DNA from: Ceriagrion tenellum
Taxonomy: Eukaryota > Arthropoda > Insecta > Odonata > Coenagrionidae
Reading direction: 5' to 3'
Assembly: GCA_963169105.1 (NCBI GenBank)
Contig: OY720639.1
Span: forward strand, 119,557,117-119,621,116
Length of the DNA stretch: 64,000 nucleotides
Under the pieces are notes generated by a model. The model was not told the origin of the DNA. It made no database searches and saw nothing but the letters and a program-made list of their open reading frames with translations. The translations under genes and the position numbers were made by a program. The stretch's first letter is position 1, and every line of letters begins with the position of its first letter. This document shows, piece after piece, positions 49,927 through 63,239 of this stretch.

Positions 49927-50254
49927 TGAACGTGCTGGTTTCCGTGGTTACATTATGGAATTAGTTAAGTTATTGAAATGTTAATTCACAGGATTTAATA
50001 ACAATCTAATTAGTTTACTATAAAATATATTTCAATATTTAACCCTTTTATGTAAAAACAAATTTTTAAATTAAATTTCTAACGCTCCTCTTCAATGTCC
50101 CATTGCTTTTTTTCGATAGAGCTTTGTCACTCTGATGCTTCATATTACATCGAATTTGCCCAATCTCCCTTCCATACCGTTCTTCCTTGCATATATTCAA
50201 CCTTTCCTAAATCTCTTTCGGTTCTACAGTGAAATTTACGCACCTCAAATTTAG
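49927..50254. other. Segment kept in unit B, replaced by about 60 bp in unit A
   Basis: Between shared ATCACCCGATG and GGCATATCTCCATGC, unit B has about 330 bp of AT-rich sequence, where unit A has about 60 bp (20267-20328). The short A sequence contains pieces resembling its borders (CCAGATCACCAG, GGAGATA), as expected for templated repair. Confidence 0.8.
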
Positions 50255-50875
50255 CGGCATATCTCCATGCGTAGTGATACAATGGGTCCTGTTTCCATTT
50301 TTAATTTCTCCTGCAGTAATCGTTGTACCCTTCGTAATGATTGCGCATTCAGTAGATGGCGCAAGTGAGCACTTTGAGAGCCTTGGCATGTTATCAGAAG
50401 AAATTTAAATGTTTATGCAGTGTCTCAATGGTTAACAAACGTTTTTGCACCTATAATTAGGAAGGTTATTTGAGCCCCTGTATTGCTACACATTTCTTAG
50501 CCAGCCAACTGTCACCAAAATGAGGGGATCGATAATATGATAGTATGATTTATTAAAACTCAGAATGATTTTTGAGAGGCCGATATGTTCAATTCAATCA
50601 AACATCAATCATTCGCTATTTCGAATCAAGAATAAATGATTTGTAATTGCAGATTTTGGGTGGGATTTGAGATAAATATTTAGTTCATTATTCACACTGT
50701 TCATTTGAATATGAATGAGGATTCCACAACATTTTATTTCGGTGATTCAACAACTGAAAACCAGGTATATTAAAGAACAGGTGAAAAAATCGGTCTATTT
50801 CATTATAAAAGAGTTGAATAAATCAGTTTTGGAACGATTTTATTCATTTGACCTTATTCATTCCTGGATAAAAAC

Positions 50876-51198
50876 ATCCCTCCATTGCTTCCAATCCCTC
50901 TCTCTCTATCTCTCCCAAATCTCTCTCTCCCTCTCTTTCTCCAATGGCGTTACAGGCCTAGTTGAGCCTTGGCCTCTTCTATCCTCCGTCTCCATCCATC
51001 TCGGTCTCTTAACTATTCTCTCCTATTCCTGATCCTTAATAGGTCTCCTGCATCCTTGCTTATATTATATTCCCACCTTGCCCTTGGTTTGCCCACTGTT
51101 TTCTTTCCTCCCATACTCGCAAAGAAGACTTTTTTTACAACCCTTTTCTCTGGCATCCGCAAATATGTACGATAATGGGCGAAAATGCGCAACATTGT
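50876..51198 (-). pseudogene. LINE 3' ORF tail (unit B, intron 2)
   Basis: This is an identical duplicate of the tail at 20940-21262, including the adjacent CT-rich tract. Confidence 0.65.
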
Positions 51199-51297
51199 CT
51201 TACCGCTATCCTCACCTCTGCTTACTCCGTATTAAATGCACACCCGCCCCGGGTTCGAATTGGGGATATGGTGTTGTGATACCCAGCCGTGAGTAAC

Positions 51298-54228
51298 CAG
51301 AGATCGGCAAACTTTTTTGGGAGGGGTCCAAAGGAAAGGAAAAAAAACTTATGGCGGGCCAATATAATTTATTAAAAAATAAAAATGACACATTTTAAAA
51401 AATTCTTGTGCTTTTTGTGGTACTAAGTCCTATTCATGACTGAAAGATAATGAAGAAGAATGTGATGAATGAAACTGTTACGGCATTTGTAAAAGTTTCT
51501 CATTATTTGGATCGAACTGGGATGCACTTATTTTTAGAAGAGAAGTTAAATGCTCATCTGTCATTCTGTTTCTAAAGCAAATCTTTCGAAGTTTCATTGT
51601 AGAAAACACCTGTTCATATATATGTATGTACATGATGAAGAAAACATAGCAGTAACCTCCTGGGCATGTGATATCAGATTTGGGAGAGTTGATTTCGAAA
51701 GGGCTTGTAGAACTCTAACTTTGGAACATTAAGAAATAACTTTTTGAGTTGAGTATTATCTTGTAATTCAATCAATTCAAGTTGCAAGTCCGATTTCACT
51801 GATTCACAGTTCACATTAAAAGACCTACAAAAATTTCAGTCTTTTTTAATGACACTGAAATCTTCAAATCATCGTTCAAATTCACCATGTAGTCTTCGCA
51901 GACTATCTTCGTAACTCTAAAGCTTTTCATTCATCACTGGGGCTATTGAATTCAACCTCGGGAAGTGAGACAAATCATCCTTAGCAAGCCGATTCGCGAA
52001 TAGAAAAAGTTGTAGTTTAAAACCTTTGAGATGACCCCAGATACCATCAATCAATTGATTTTTGCATTGTATTTTGACATTCAACTTGTTCATGTGGCAG
52101 AGAAGATCCGTAAAAAATGTAAATTCCGAAAGCCATGCAGTATCTTCCAGGATTTTATATTCTACAGACCCCTGTTTCTCAAGAAAGAATGTCACTATTT
52201 TGTCTTTCAGCTGCCAAACTCGCACGTAGACGTATCCTGGGCTAAGCCACCTTACTTTCGAGTAATACAATATATCAGAGTACTCAGATTGCATAGATTC
52301 TTGAATCTCCCGAAATTGTCTGTGAGCAAGCCCTCGAGATCGAATAGAATTTACAAGCTTCAATATAACGTCAAGCACAGGTTTCATATCCAAACTATAT
52401 TTACACAGGGCGTCTTGATGTATGATGCAACGTAGAAATATAACATTGTTATCTGGATATTTTTCATTCAAGATCCCAACAAATCCAGATTTTTTCCTGT
52501 CATTTTTCTCGCTCCATCTGTTGTTATACTACATATGTAATTTATAGGTACTTAGAAAGTTGAAATTCCTTCCGTAAAGTCATGAAAAATATCTGACCCT
52601 GTTGTAGCTCCCTTCAATGACCTCATGCATGGTACTTCCTCTGCAATACAGAAGTTTTCATCAACACCTCTTATAAAAAATAGTAACTGTGCAGTATCAT
52701 TTGTATCAGATCTTCATCCATAGTAATTGAGCAGAATTTTAAAGTGCCTATCTTTGTTTTTAACTGTGAAAATATGTTTAAATCTATTGCTTCAATTCTA
52801 GAAGTCACTGTTTTCCGAGATAAGCTTATTGTTTCAAAATCTTTTCTTTTGTCAGGAAATATGGTATCGCAATCTTTGAGCAAGTAGTGTTTAACTTTCT
52901 CTCCATCAGAGAGAGAGCTTTGTTATTTTTACCAATATTGCATGCTACAACATAACTTGCACGTGTAGCTGCTTGCTGAGATATTTCATTTCTTAAAAAT
53001 ACTTTGCTGATCTAATAATTTTTTGCCTAGTCTTCTGCTTTTTGTTTTCTTTCTTCTACGCACATTGCTCCGATCTTGACATCGTTGGGCTCAGAGTTGA
53101 AGTGTCGTGAAATGTTATATTCTTTGTAGACTACTATTGTTTTGTTGCAGATGAGACATAGTTGTTTATCCCTAAAAACTGTGAAAAAGTATTTCCAAGT
53201 CCATTCATCTAAGAAAACACGGCGCCCAGAATCAACTTTACGTTTATTAGGTATTATCTATCTATATATATTAAATTTGTAGCATGTGAGTCATTCTTCA
53301 TCCATTTTGATTCTTTCTCTGTCAATTTTTGAGCTAGAAGAGTTTGGTTTGATGCGTTGAATGTGGAATCTCTGCTTTCATAGGTTTGTTAGTAGTTTTT
53401 GATTTTAATAGCTTGGGCCTGTGGCAGGGTGTGTTAGGTCACCAGCCGTGCAAAGGTGTAAGCTATTTGGAGATGAAATGGAGATATGAACTAAAAGGAG
53501 TGTATTTAGTTAGTTTAAATAAGATCCAAAAGAGCGACTGCTTGGGCGTGTGGCAGGGGGTGTTAGGTTCCCAGCCGTGCAAAGAAGTAAGTTGTATGGA
53601 GATGAAATGGATCATTTTTGGTTGTAGTTGCAACAACCTGATGCTGGGAAACACATGAACAAAGGAGATAGGCCAAAAGGGAGAATTGAAGAGTGTAAAG
53701 GTTGAAACAAAAGAAACCGCAGTGCTCTCCTATTCAAATGGCTTTAAAAACAACAAAGGAGAACAGCTGATATCTCTGGGGCGGTTACGCAGTGAGCAGG
53801 CTAGCTGCCTGCTAGTCTTAAGCCTAAAATTTCTCACAATATGCAGAGTAAAACTAGCAAACCAACAACGCCAAGACAGGTCTGAATCAAGAAACGTATT
53901 TCAATATCTAGCCGCGGTGGGGGGGGGGGGAGGGGTTGCTACTGCGAGGAGGCTCCGTTGCCAGTTTTACTCTTCGCCACAAGGTTGCCAGCAGCCAGTG
54001 CCTATCACTCTCAACATAACATTCCAATATCTAGGACAAGTCGATTAATGTGTATGTCGTTACTGATATAAAGCCAAAAAAGAAGGAAAAAGAGGAAATT
54101 ATATTATCTTTCTTATAGCCTTTTCTTAATCTTTTTTGTTTAAAAGATTAGGAATAATGCCACGCAGGCCGGATAGGACATTTAAGGAAGCCGGATCTGG
54201 CCCGCGGGCCGTAGTTTGCCCATCACTG
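51298..54228 (-). mobile_element. hAT (Charlie-like) DNA transposon in intron 2 (unit B)
   Basis: This is the same insertion as in unit A, with the same terminal sequences and position in intron 2. It was therefore present before the duplication. Confidence 0.85.
51869..53245 (-). pseudogene. Broken hAT transposase (unit B), extra stop
   Basis: The blocks are the same as in unit A. The C-terminal open block now ends 16 codons earlier at 51917, because an AAG codon after AAGCTT has become TAG. This is a further step of decay after duplication. Confidence 0.85.
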
Positions 54229-56811
54229 GCCTAAATCATTTAATCAGATCCCAATCAGGTGCCTAAGGAACAACTGGGTACAACAGCGATCACTTAGAAA
54301 GTCGATTTTTAAAAAATAACTCGTAAAAACCTCGTGCAGCCTTCCCGTCGAGAGTATATTATTGGTTAAGTAAGATATCGCAACAAGAGACGCAATAAAA
54401 TACAAATGAGACATTAAGGCGATCTATCCGTTATGGATCACACTCACCAAAATCGTGAATTGACCATTTTTGTCCGGCGTGAGGTTAGCAAGGTAATGAT
54501 TCTATGAGGAAAGTACAAAAATGAAAATTTCTTACCTAGAGGGAATTTACGGACTCACGAAAGAGGATGGTATAGGATGACTTTGGTCCAGCAACCGAAC
54601 ACGTGATGGCATTATCAAAAAGACTCAGAGACGATTTCGAGTGTCACTTCCAGTTTCTGAGTCATCTTTGCCTTCAGTGCCGCCCCGTTACCGCAATATC
54701 ATCGCAAAACTTTAGATGCTGTGCCCTTCTGGCCAGTAATATCGCCGAGTAATTATTTATACTTGCCTGAAAAACTATAAGAAGGTGATTAGCCCTTGAA
54801 AAAAAATGTATCACATCTTATAAAAAAACATCTTATATCGAGAAAATAATTGAAAAAATGCAATACGAGGAATTTGCACAGTATACCGACGTTTTTACTT
54901 TAATGAGGCGTTTTCATCGTTAAACTTTCTGCATCTATGGATGGAACGGACTAAAGATAAGTAATATAAAGTGAAATATTATGCAGTACCTTTTGAAAAT
55001 TAAGAATTGATGTCCTAATAACACAATGAATGATACCTTTACTCGTTGGGGAGGAGGTATCGAAGATGCGTCCTAGACACCTTAAAATTTACCTTGGCTG
55101 CTCAGATACAACCATCCAGAAATATGAATATCCTTTATCACACGGGTTCATTCCACGAAGTCCCTGTGCCTTTGCCCATTCTTGCAAATTAGATATGTCC
55201 AAAAAATAAATGACTTGAAGATTTTCAGAAACAAGATAAATCACCCTTAACAATGTTAATCATCAAATTTTCAGTATCAGTATTAAAATATAAACTGAGG
55301 AAAATTTACATGCATTAATCTTATCCAATATTTATTATCTTTCCCTTTCATATACGATATCCCCTTGATAGTTAGTTACAATAAAACATTATTCCTCTAA
55401 TAACACATATGCATTAGGCTTCTTCTCTAATGTCGACTTGATGGGTAATTCTCCTGGTATTGGCCCGATTCAAATCCTCTAAGCCTATCGTCGAGATACG
55501 ACGGTAGAACGGTGGGCAATGCTCTCCTGACGAATGGGAAACGTCTCCTGGCAGAATTCCTCCGTTCAATGCCTCCTGCTCGAATTCCTTTACTGCCCCC
55601 AGTACCCGATTTTCATAGCTAAAATTCTGTTTACATAAGTGTTGTTTTTGTTAAATCTCCTTATTTTTTCTTGCCGAATTAGTATGCCTCGTTCCAATCC
55701 AAGATTATCGTGTATTTGGCGTATACAAAGTTTTCACTGACATTTCCTGTTTTCTTTGGTTTCATCCCCCGATATCTGTTTGCGTTCTATAACAACTCAA
55801 AAATAGTAAATTCATATCACGTGGTCTAATCTCTTGCTGTCGTCGAAATACATGGTGTCCGATGTCAAAATAAGACCTAAGTTACGATACATTCCACACC
55901 ATTATATTATTCTGACCTACTTTTCGACACATATATGCAATTATCACGGCCCATAGTTTAACTTTTGCAAAATTATATATCTCTAAACAAATCATTTCAT
56001 GTTTTAGAATATATATCGTCGTAAAAATGAACATAGGCAACTAGATAATAGAATATATGTTTTTGTTGATGACGATGTCGGTGACATAGAACAGAGCGAA
56101 TATGTACAAAGAGGGCACCTACATTTCATTTTGTTAATGAAGTAAAAAAAAAATTTGAAACAGAAAACTTTAAAGAGACGATCAAGGCAATTGTCACCAT
56201 AATGACTAGTGCTGCACGTTTGAGTAGTTGTTAGCCTTTTTCAACGGTAAATTAAATTAGAACATAGGGTTAATAATGAGTTTCTCAAGGGCGCAGAGCA
56301 ATATGGGTCCGATCATAAATTTATTGAGTCGAACAGAAATTGACGTAGATATAATAAATTACTGGAATGTGTTGAATAGTTAAATAATAAAATAAAATTC
56401 TTACTAGTAGTTCTAATATAATACAATGCCTACGCTTTAAGATAGAAAGAGTTGGTGAAATCAATAAATTTATTTTCAAGTATGGGTTACATTGCATTTA
56501 TATCAATTCATGAGTTACAGTTGTTATAAGGTAAATTCTTTTTTCTGAGCGTACGTTGCTTTAATTGTTAAAATTCAAAATCAAAACGAATAGTTAATAA
56601 AATATTATTTTCAGGAGAATTGTAATTAAAAAAACAGGGTACAGGAGGCATAAGGACCTTAATAATTTTTCTGGTCCACCCCGTTTTACCGACCCTTATC
56701 GGGATTATGTTGTGTGGTTCAAACACAATCCCGATAATAATGAATTCTTCGCATTGAATTCGCTTGAATGCGTCGATGAGACACTATTTCTTTCTCTTCT
56801 TTGAATTTCAG

Positions 56812-58874
56812 ACGTGGAGAAAACTCTCCGGATGCACTCGCGGCGAGACTGGGAGAGGGACGACGGTCCTATGAAGACAAAGTCTCCCGTGACATTCGTC
56901 GTCGTGAGGGACGGAAGTCACAGCTGTTCGACGAGGAAACGTTGCAGGGCCCTGGTGAGGTCGATGAGGAAGAGCAAGAGGAAAGACTGCGACCTGCGCG
57001 AGAATTTCTACGTCGGCGGGGACGGGAACGTTTACGAGGGCCGAGGATGGCAAGTGTCGCCCTACTGGAACTTGAACGGACTGAGAAGTAAGGCGGTGAC
57101 GGTGCATTTCCTCGGCACTCACAGGGTCCCCACTCCTGATACTCTTCAAGCTTACGAATCATTGATCAAAGTCGGTCTGTGGACGGGAAAGCTGTCGCAG
57201 GACTACAAAGTGATCTCAATGGGGCGACTCCTTAATAACAGCGAGTTTTCTAGCGACGTATTTCATGAGTCATTGAGCGGCTTGGAAAGATTTACATCCG
57301 AAGGCCAAGAGTCGCGTCTTTGGGAATATACGAAACCTCAGCGTCTTAAAATGGTTTTCAAGAAGGAGTGGAAGGGATTGCCTCCAAACAGGAAACTTCT
57401 CCCGCTACCTCTAAGCGTTCGTCACGTAATGATTAGCGAGAGAGGTGAAAGTTGCGTGGGTCGAGTCGAATGCATGTCCAGAATTAAAAAAGATCAAAAT
57501 GACAGCATTGGAACTTACGGCGAAGTTTTGCACAACTTCTATGTATCGGGCGATGGCGATATTTTCGAAGGTCGTGGGTGGGATTTTCTACCACCGTGGT
57601 ATTTACCGCGCATTGATACCAGTTACGTAAGCATTCAATTCTATGGGAATTTCACTCGGAATATCCCCTCCGAGAAAGCCATTAATTCCCTCAAGCTTTT
57701 GGTGGCCAATGGTGTTACACTGGGTAGAGTAGCTCCCGAGTTTAAAGTGGTCTCCACGCGTCACTTATACGAGGAGGAGGGTGCTCTAAGCGATGCCTTG
57801 CGGAAGTATGCTGAGGGATGGGTCACATGGTCCGAGGATATGGCTATGACAGGCCATTCTGACTTGGGCTCAAGATTCCTGTCGCTTCTTCAACGCAAAG
57901 ATTGGGACAGCACTACTCCGAGTGGTAACAACTTGTGGGACTCCTCAGTCGTTATGGTGGACTATGGAGGTGTCAGGTGTTTCACTCGCCAAGAATGCAT
58001 TCCATTGATTAAAGACTCCCCATCTCATTACTACTCGGACGACTCGGCGACTTACAACTATTACATCGGGGACGACGGAAACATATACGAGGGGCGGGGT
58101 CGTACAGAGTCACGATGGACCGAAGTTTTTCGTGTGAAAAAATTGTTGACCATAAAGTTTTTGGGATCATTCGTAGAGGTGCGCCCTTCAACATTAGCTC
58201 TCCGGGCATTCCACGGCCTCCTCAAATACGCAGTGGAGTCAAAATTGATATCAGAGGATTACCGCCTGATCTCGTTTAGTGAGACGTATCGGATCTCAAC
58301 ACCAGTGCCAGAAAACGGACTCGATGCATACCTAAGCTCGTTGAAATCCTGGGATAGCAACTTCACGCTAAAGGCATGGAGCAGCGAAACATATCCGGTG
58401 TACACGTTAGGTTATTACTGGTATGCAAGAACGAAAAATTTCACCCATGCCATCAATTACGTAGTAGTTGGAGAGTCTTCGTGTCATTGTTTTAGATGTT
58501 ATGGTAGTGGGAATAATTTTTGTGGTGCGTATTCAAGGTACGCGAACTTTTACATCGGGGAGGACGGTTGGGCGAACGAATTTCTAGGGTGGGATTCGCC
58601 ATCTCAGCGGAAAAGGAAAGATGTGAAGATCGCTTTCATATCTGTTATATTTTTTGGAAGTTTTAATGAAAGTTTACCTTCTCGAGAAGCAATGATAGGT
58701 TTCCATCACCTCATGAAAAACGGACTCTTGTCGGGGAAACTGGCGGACGATTACAAAATCATAACATATCGTGAGCTCTCGGAGGAATCCTCGACGACCG
58801 ACCCTGGCGTTAAGTTATGGGAAAACGTCAAAACTTGGGATAGATGGTCGGAAATTGAATCTCTTCCGTTGTAG
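56812..58874 (+). CDS. Four-domain, non-catalytic PGRP-like protein, unit B: exon 3
   Basis: This exon completes a 766-residue secreted protein in frame with exons 1 and 2. It has four PGRP-fold domains at about residues 89-240, 263-420, 441-595 and 600-758, again without zinc ligands. Relative to unit A, domain 2 keeps the canonical EGRGW where A has EGRWW. Domain 3 differs over a Tyr/Asp-rich loop (SPSHYYSDDSATYNYY against SPSDYYDYDYVSYNYY). Domain 4 begins differently and is five residues shorter, with a different cysteine pattern (SCHCFRC). A stretch covering the end of domain 2 and the start of domain 3 is nearly identical. The frame is intact despite many substitutions, which suggests selection to keep the protein. 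Ligand and role are unknown. Confidence 0.85.
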
Positions 58875-61800
58875 AAAGAATATTTTAATCAAAAGAAGGT
58901 AATGATAAGCATATCTTCCAAATTTGCGGTTCAAAAATTCACGGTTTTCTGCTCGGAAGAGTGAAAATTTAGTGAACGTTTTCGAGTATAGCTCCGTTGT
59001 CTTAACGGAGTATAAGAGAATATACGGGAAGGTATTTCTTTAATACATTCACACTTCCAACATGATCACTCCGTTAATTTTGAACCGTAGTAATATAATT
59101 TTACGCTGACTACAGTGTTCGTCAATTATTTCATTTCAACTACCTGCAATAATCGGGCAACTGATATTTTAAGAAAGAAGTTTTGTCCAAAAGGACGTTC
59201 TTGGTTCACGAATGTACTTAAATAATAGCCTTAATACAAGGAGAGATAAGCTGGATTTTCAAAGGCCAAACATCATGAGTCTAACTATGAAATACGTGAC
59301 TAGCAAGCTCTAATTTAAATCATGTATGAATAAAAATCGTGAATGAAGGGCGCGGATTTCTTATAGGAGATGAAAGCGGGGATAAATGCTGCTAACCGAT
59401 CTTTATATCGATGGTTATAGAAACACTTTATACTCAATCATAGCAGAAGCAAGACGAATTGTTATGAATGTTCGGTTATTAAAAGCAAAATCTTATCATT
59501 TTATGTTCAGTATCGCCCAGGCTTGTCTAAGACGTGACTGGTTGTTCATTTGTCCCTTGACAGGTTATGGACTTTTCTTTTATTGCCATAGTTAGTCTAA
59601 TAAATTGACTAATAAATTATTCCACACTGTACTTTCTGATTGTGATTTAGGGCGATATATTTCAAACCGTGCTCTATTTTTGTACCATAATGTACCCAAA
59701 TGCCACCCATTTCACGGAATCATTGATGACTCCATTTTTCTACCAAATTATACCTACGCACTAAATTTGTGGCCGGTCGTAGGTTGGCTCATCTTGCGTC
59801 ACTTCGTCTTGTGTTATAAAGGTGTAGCTGGACATTGTGGTACTTAGGGTGACATGTCATTTTAAATAGAAAGCCATTTATTTTGTCTAATCTTTATGAA
59901 AAATACCTGACCCTTCTAAAGATACCGAAATGCATCCGTATATTGAACTACTTTTTCCCGATGTTTGCCAAACAATACCAGTCAAATTCTATGAAATATG
60001 GTAGTCGTATGCCTCTCAAAGAAACATAATTGAAAACATGAGTAAATTCTTACACCTAGATTTCCTCATAGATTTAAATTGGTATACGTTGTATGTATCT
60101 CCTTCAATAATTTACAAACAATCCATGTACTCTACGCCGTAATTTTCTTGGAATCACAATGAAACCACGGTAATGGATATCATATTATTTACTTCATGCG
60201 TACGTACACCTGCTGAAAATATGGCGTAATTCTCGAATAAGATCCCCATAATGACCAGGGAAAAGTCCCTCTCAAACTTACTTTTTCCGACCCTATATAC
60301 CAGTGAAAGTTCTTCTCATCAAGCTTGATTTCAGAAGCTCCCCTAATCAACTAGGCAGCGTATCCTACCCTTCTTTTAATATCTTTGGTGTCGTCAAATT
60401 CATACTATATTTCTGAGAGAGTCTTCGTCTAACTATCCCCTATTTCTTGTGACGACACAGCTTGATCGTACACCATAAGCTGTTGCTAGTCGGGATTTCG
60501 ACCGTGAAGTTAATATTTTCCCCCAAATTTTTCACGGGAAAACTAATGAAAACCCGAGCCATTGAGGGTGTCCTACCAGATGAATGGTAAATCCATACAG
60601 AATTGATGCTTTTTATATTCCTGACCGCCACCATTTTAGCACCTTTAAAGATTAATTCACCTTTTTATTTCCATCAATAGGTCCGGAAGTCGTTTCCAGC
60701 TTATCCTACGGCCACTGAGCATCCTCGATAAGATCAATGAAGTTAGCGGGTTGTGATCTCCCGATGAGATCTCCATCCGATTTTGTCACGTCGTTGTCAC
60801 CCGTATCAGCTACTTTTCCATTCCAGTCTCTTTCCAATCCATTTTTCCTAGTTTACCTCTCCACTCTGCATATCCTTTCTTTGTAGTACTATCACTGAAA
60901 TGGGTAATCATATGATAGATACCGTGTGGGTGATGAAGCGATGCAGCATGCATTACCGTTGAATGGAGCTAAGTGTGGTGGCATTAAAATAATATATATT
61001 TGAAACTCGAATACTTAAAAATGCTATGGTATTCAATGTAGATAGTTTTGTACAAATATCACAAGTTAAGTTGATTATCAACCAGAAATGTTTTTAAGCC
61101 TTAAGTACGATGTCACATTCAAGTATGGTTTTCACAACAATGTGAGGTTTACCTAAAAGAGGTTATGAAAAAACCTCCGCTCATTATGGAAGCGTATATA
61201 GAGAAGCAGCTTGGGACCTAATGCGATATTTTAGCGATTTTTTCACAATGAACGAGCAAAAAAATTAATGTATCTCATTGCCTTTTTCAGAATTTTTCAC
61301 AATCACTTACTCCTTTACCATCTTCCGTATCTTAACTCATGTAATCATTCACAGAGAATTCGGTTATGCTACTTTTTGAATTTCATTTAGTATTTTAATT
61401 ATAGCAAGCATGTTCTCTTTTTCATCAGGATAAAACGATAGACTAATATACTCTATTTTCACAATTATAATGTCAAGAGAAATCTATTCCAGAGGAACCC
61501 ATTATATGAGAACCATCTCACACTTTTCAAAATGGAAGTGAACTTGCTCCACTTTGAGGGAAAATGTTTTTACGTTCCTCTTCAGCTTTCTAGAAAATAA
61601 AACTAAGATTAACATTATCACAGCTAGAATCGGTTGGAAATTTTAGATATAACAGGCCTATTATTTTAGAGTAAAATTTTCAACGGCTAAATGTTAAATC
61701 GTGAAAGAATGCACCCCACGACTTCCGATTATTTTTTAACTTGTGCAAATTCGTTTTTAGACCTTTGAGATTCATAGATGGCCAACCCAGACGTCGATGG

Positions 61801-61940
61801 TGTTCTTTTTAGATTTCACCGTTTTAACGAGCTGCAAGCCACACAACTGGTGTTCCTTAGATACTCAACGCCTTATAAATAAGATACTGCCATTAAATCC
61901 TTAGGTGTCGTGTATAAACTTAATAATGTTGGTTTACTTC
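58875..61940. other. 3' flank of the unit B gene, no gene recognised
   Basis: The first about 700 bases are a diverged homologue of the unit A flank. The remainder, to about 61940, has no match that I could place in unit A and no coding frame beyond chance length. Confidence 0.5.
59329..59334 (+). terminator. Candidate polyadenylation signal AATAAA (unit B)
   Basis: This is the first clear AATAAA downstream of the stop codon at 58874, about 455 bases on. It is not at the position aligned with the unit A signal, so the two genes may have different 3' UTRs. Confidence 0.35.
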
Positions 61941-61949
61941 ATCGTACAG

Positions 61950-62745
61950 TTTATCTGTTTTTTCGGAGGAAATCCTGACGTATGCAGTAAAAAAATTATA
62001 ATGGGATATATGTATACATCTTCGTCTAAGTCAAAGCAATGTTATAACTGAGATCTATAACATGGATTCCGAAATCGAAGCATACATCTTACGCTGAAAC
62101 ATGTTTATTGCTTAAACATAATTCCTTGATATTTGTTAGCATCCATCATATTAACTTGAAACGTATTATTTCACATTTTGGAAAAAGAAAACACCTCTTG
62201 TTGTCTCCTGCCCAGCATGTCTTACACCTAAGTCATAACAATGCTTAGATTGAGGCGAAAATGTAAAAATATAACCTTTTATAATTCATTTTACTGCATA
62301 CGTAGGGATGTCCTCCGAATAAACACATGAACATAAGTGAAATGTGGCGCACAAATTTATTCCGGAATTGAAAGCTGGGTTTTTACTTGTAACATCGAAG
62401 ATTCTTCCGAGCGATTTCAAGAGATTGATCGACCTCGTTCATAGTGACATACAGATGTAAGGTATGGGCGACTATAAACAATTTACGGCGATCACGCTAG
62501 TCTGTTCATGTAACGCACGTTTTTTGGGTAGGACACTTCGATCGTGTAATATTAATTTCTTTCTTAACATGAATCAATCATGAATCATTGTTTCATGTAA
62601 AGCGATAATTTCAATAATTCAAATGTAAGTTAATCGTTACATCGCCATTTTTGAAATTGCATGACGGTTGATAAAGGCTGTTATATACCAACTCATAATT
62701 CGAGGTGGTGGCTCCAACTAGAAGCATCAGAGATTATTACGAGCG
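61950..62745. repeat. Collapsed inverted repeat in the unit B 3' flank
   Basis: 61950-62185 resembles the inner part of the unit A left arm (CCTTGATATTTGT, AACGTATTATTTC, CATTTTGG). It is followed directly by a homologue of the right arm (ACCTAAGTCATAACAATGCTT, GAGATTGATCGACCTCG, AATTCGAGGTGGTGG). The roughly 1.9-kb centre found in unit A is missing. Confidence 0.65.
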
Positions 62746-63239
62746 ATTGATACAGGTAAATCACTCTGATTATAACGTTATTTTTGTGCAATGCGTTTCG
62801 ATGAGTCCATTTATCAACTGACTTGTTCTTTAATGATCTCAGTCTCCGGTTCCACACCCATAATATCCCAGAATAAAAGATTTAGAAATTTTGTTTTAAG
62901 CGCCCACGGGACACAGATAATCGCGCGGTTCGACGTATTCAATAAGTTATTAAAATGACTTGCAGTTCCCGCTCCAGCCATTTTAACCACTAGTATTGAC
63001 CACAAGTTGGAGATACAGGATATGACACGTCTCAAAACTATGAACATGATTAGTATCACAAGAAGTTGAAATGTGAAGTACATGAAAAGGCTCTCGGGGA
63101 AAAATTAGTTTTGAGCGCCGTAGGTGGAGCGCAGGTGAAAGCACGTTCCCACGTATTGAACGCTAAATGCTTCGTAGTGGTGCTTACCGTCAGGATCTCC
63201 AGTGCTCACGTGAAATGCACGTAGATAGTTAATTGAGAA

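Larger units (their letters stand above)
49436..56811 (+). other. Intron 2 of the unit B gene
   Basis: This 7.4-kb intron carries the same LINE tail and hAT element as unit A. It also keeps a segment at 49927-50254 that is deleted in unit A. The rest (54229-56690) is AT-rich and without a recognised gene. Confidence 0.7.
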
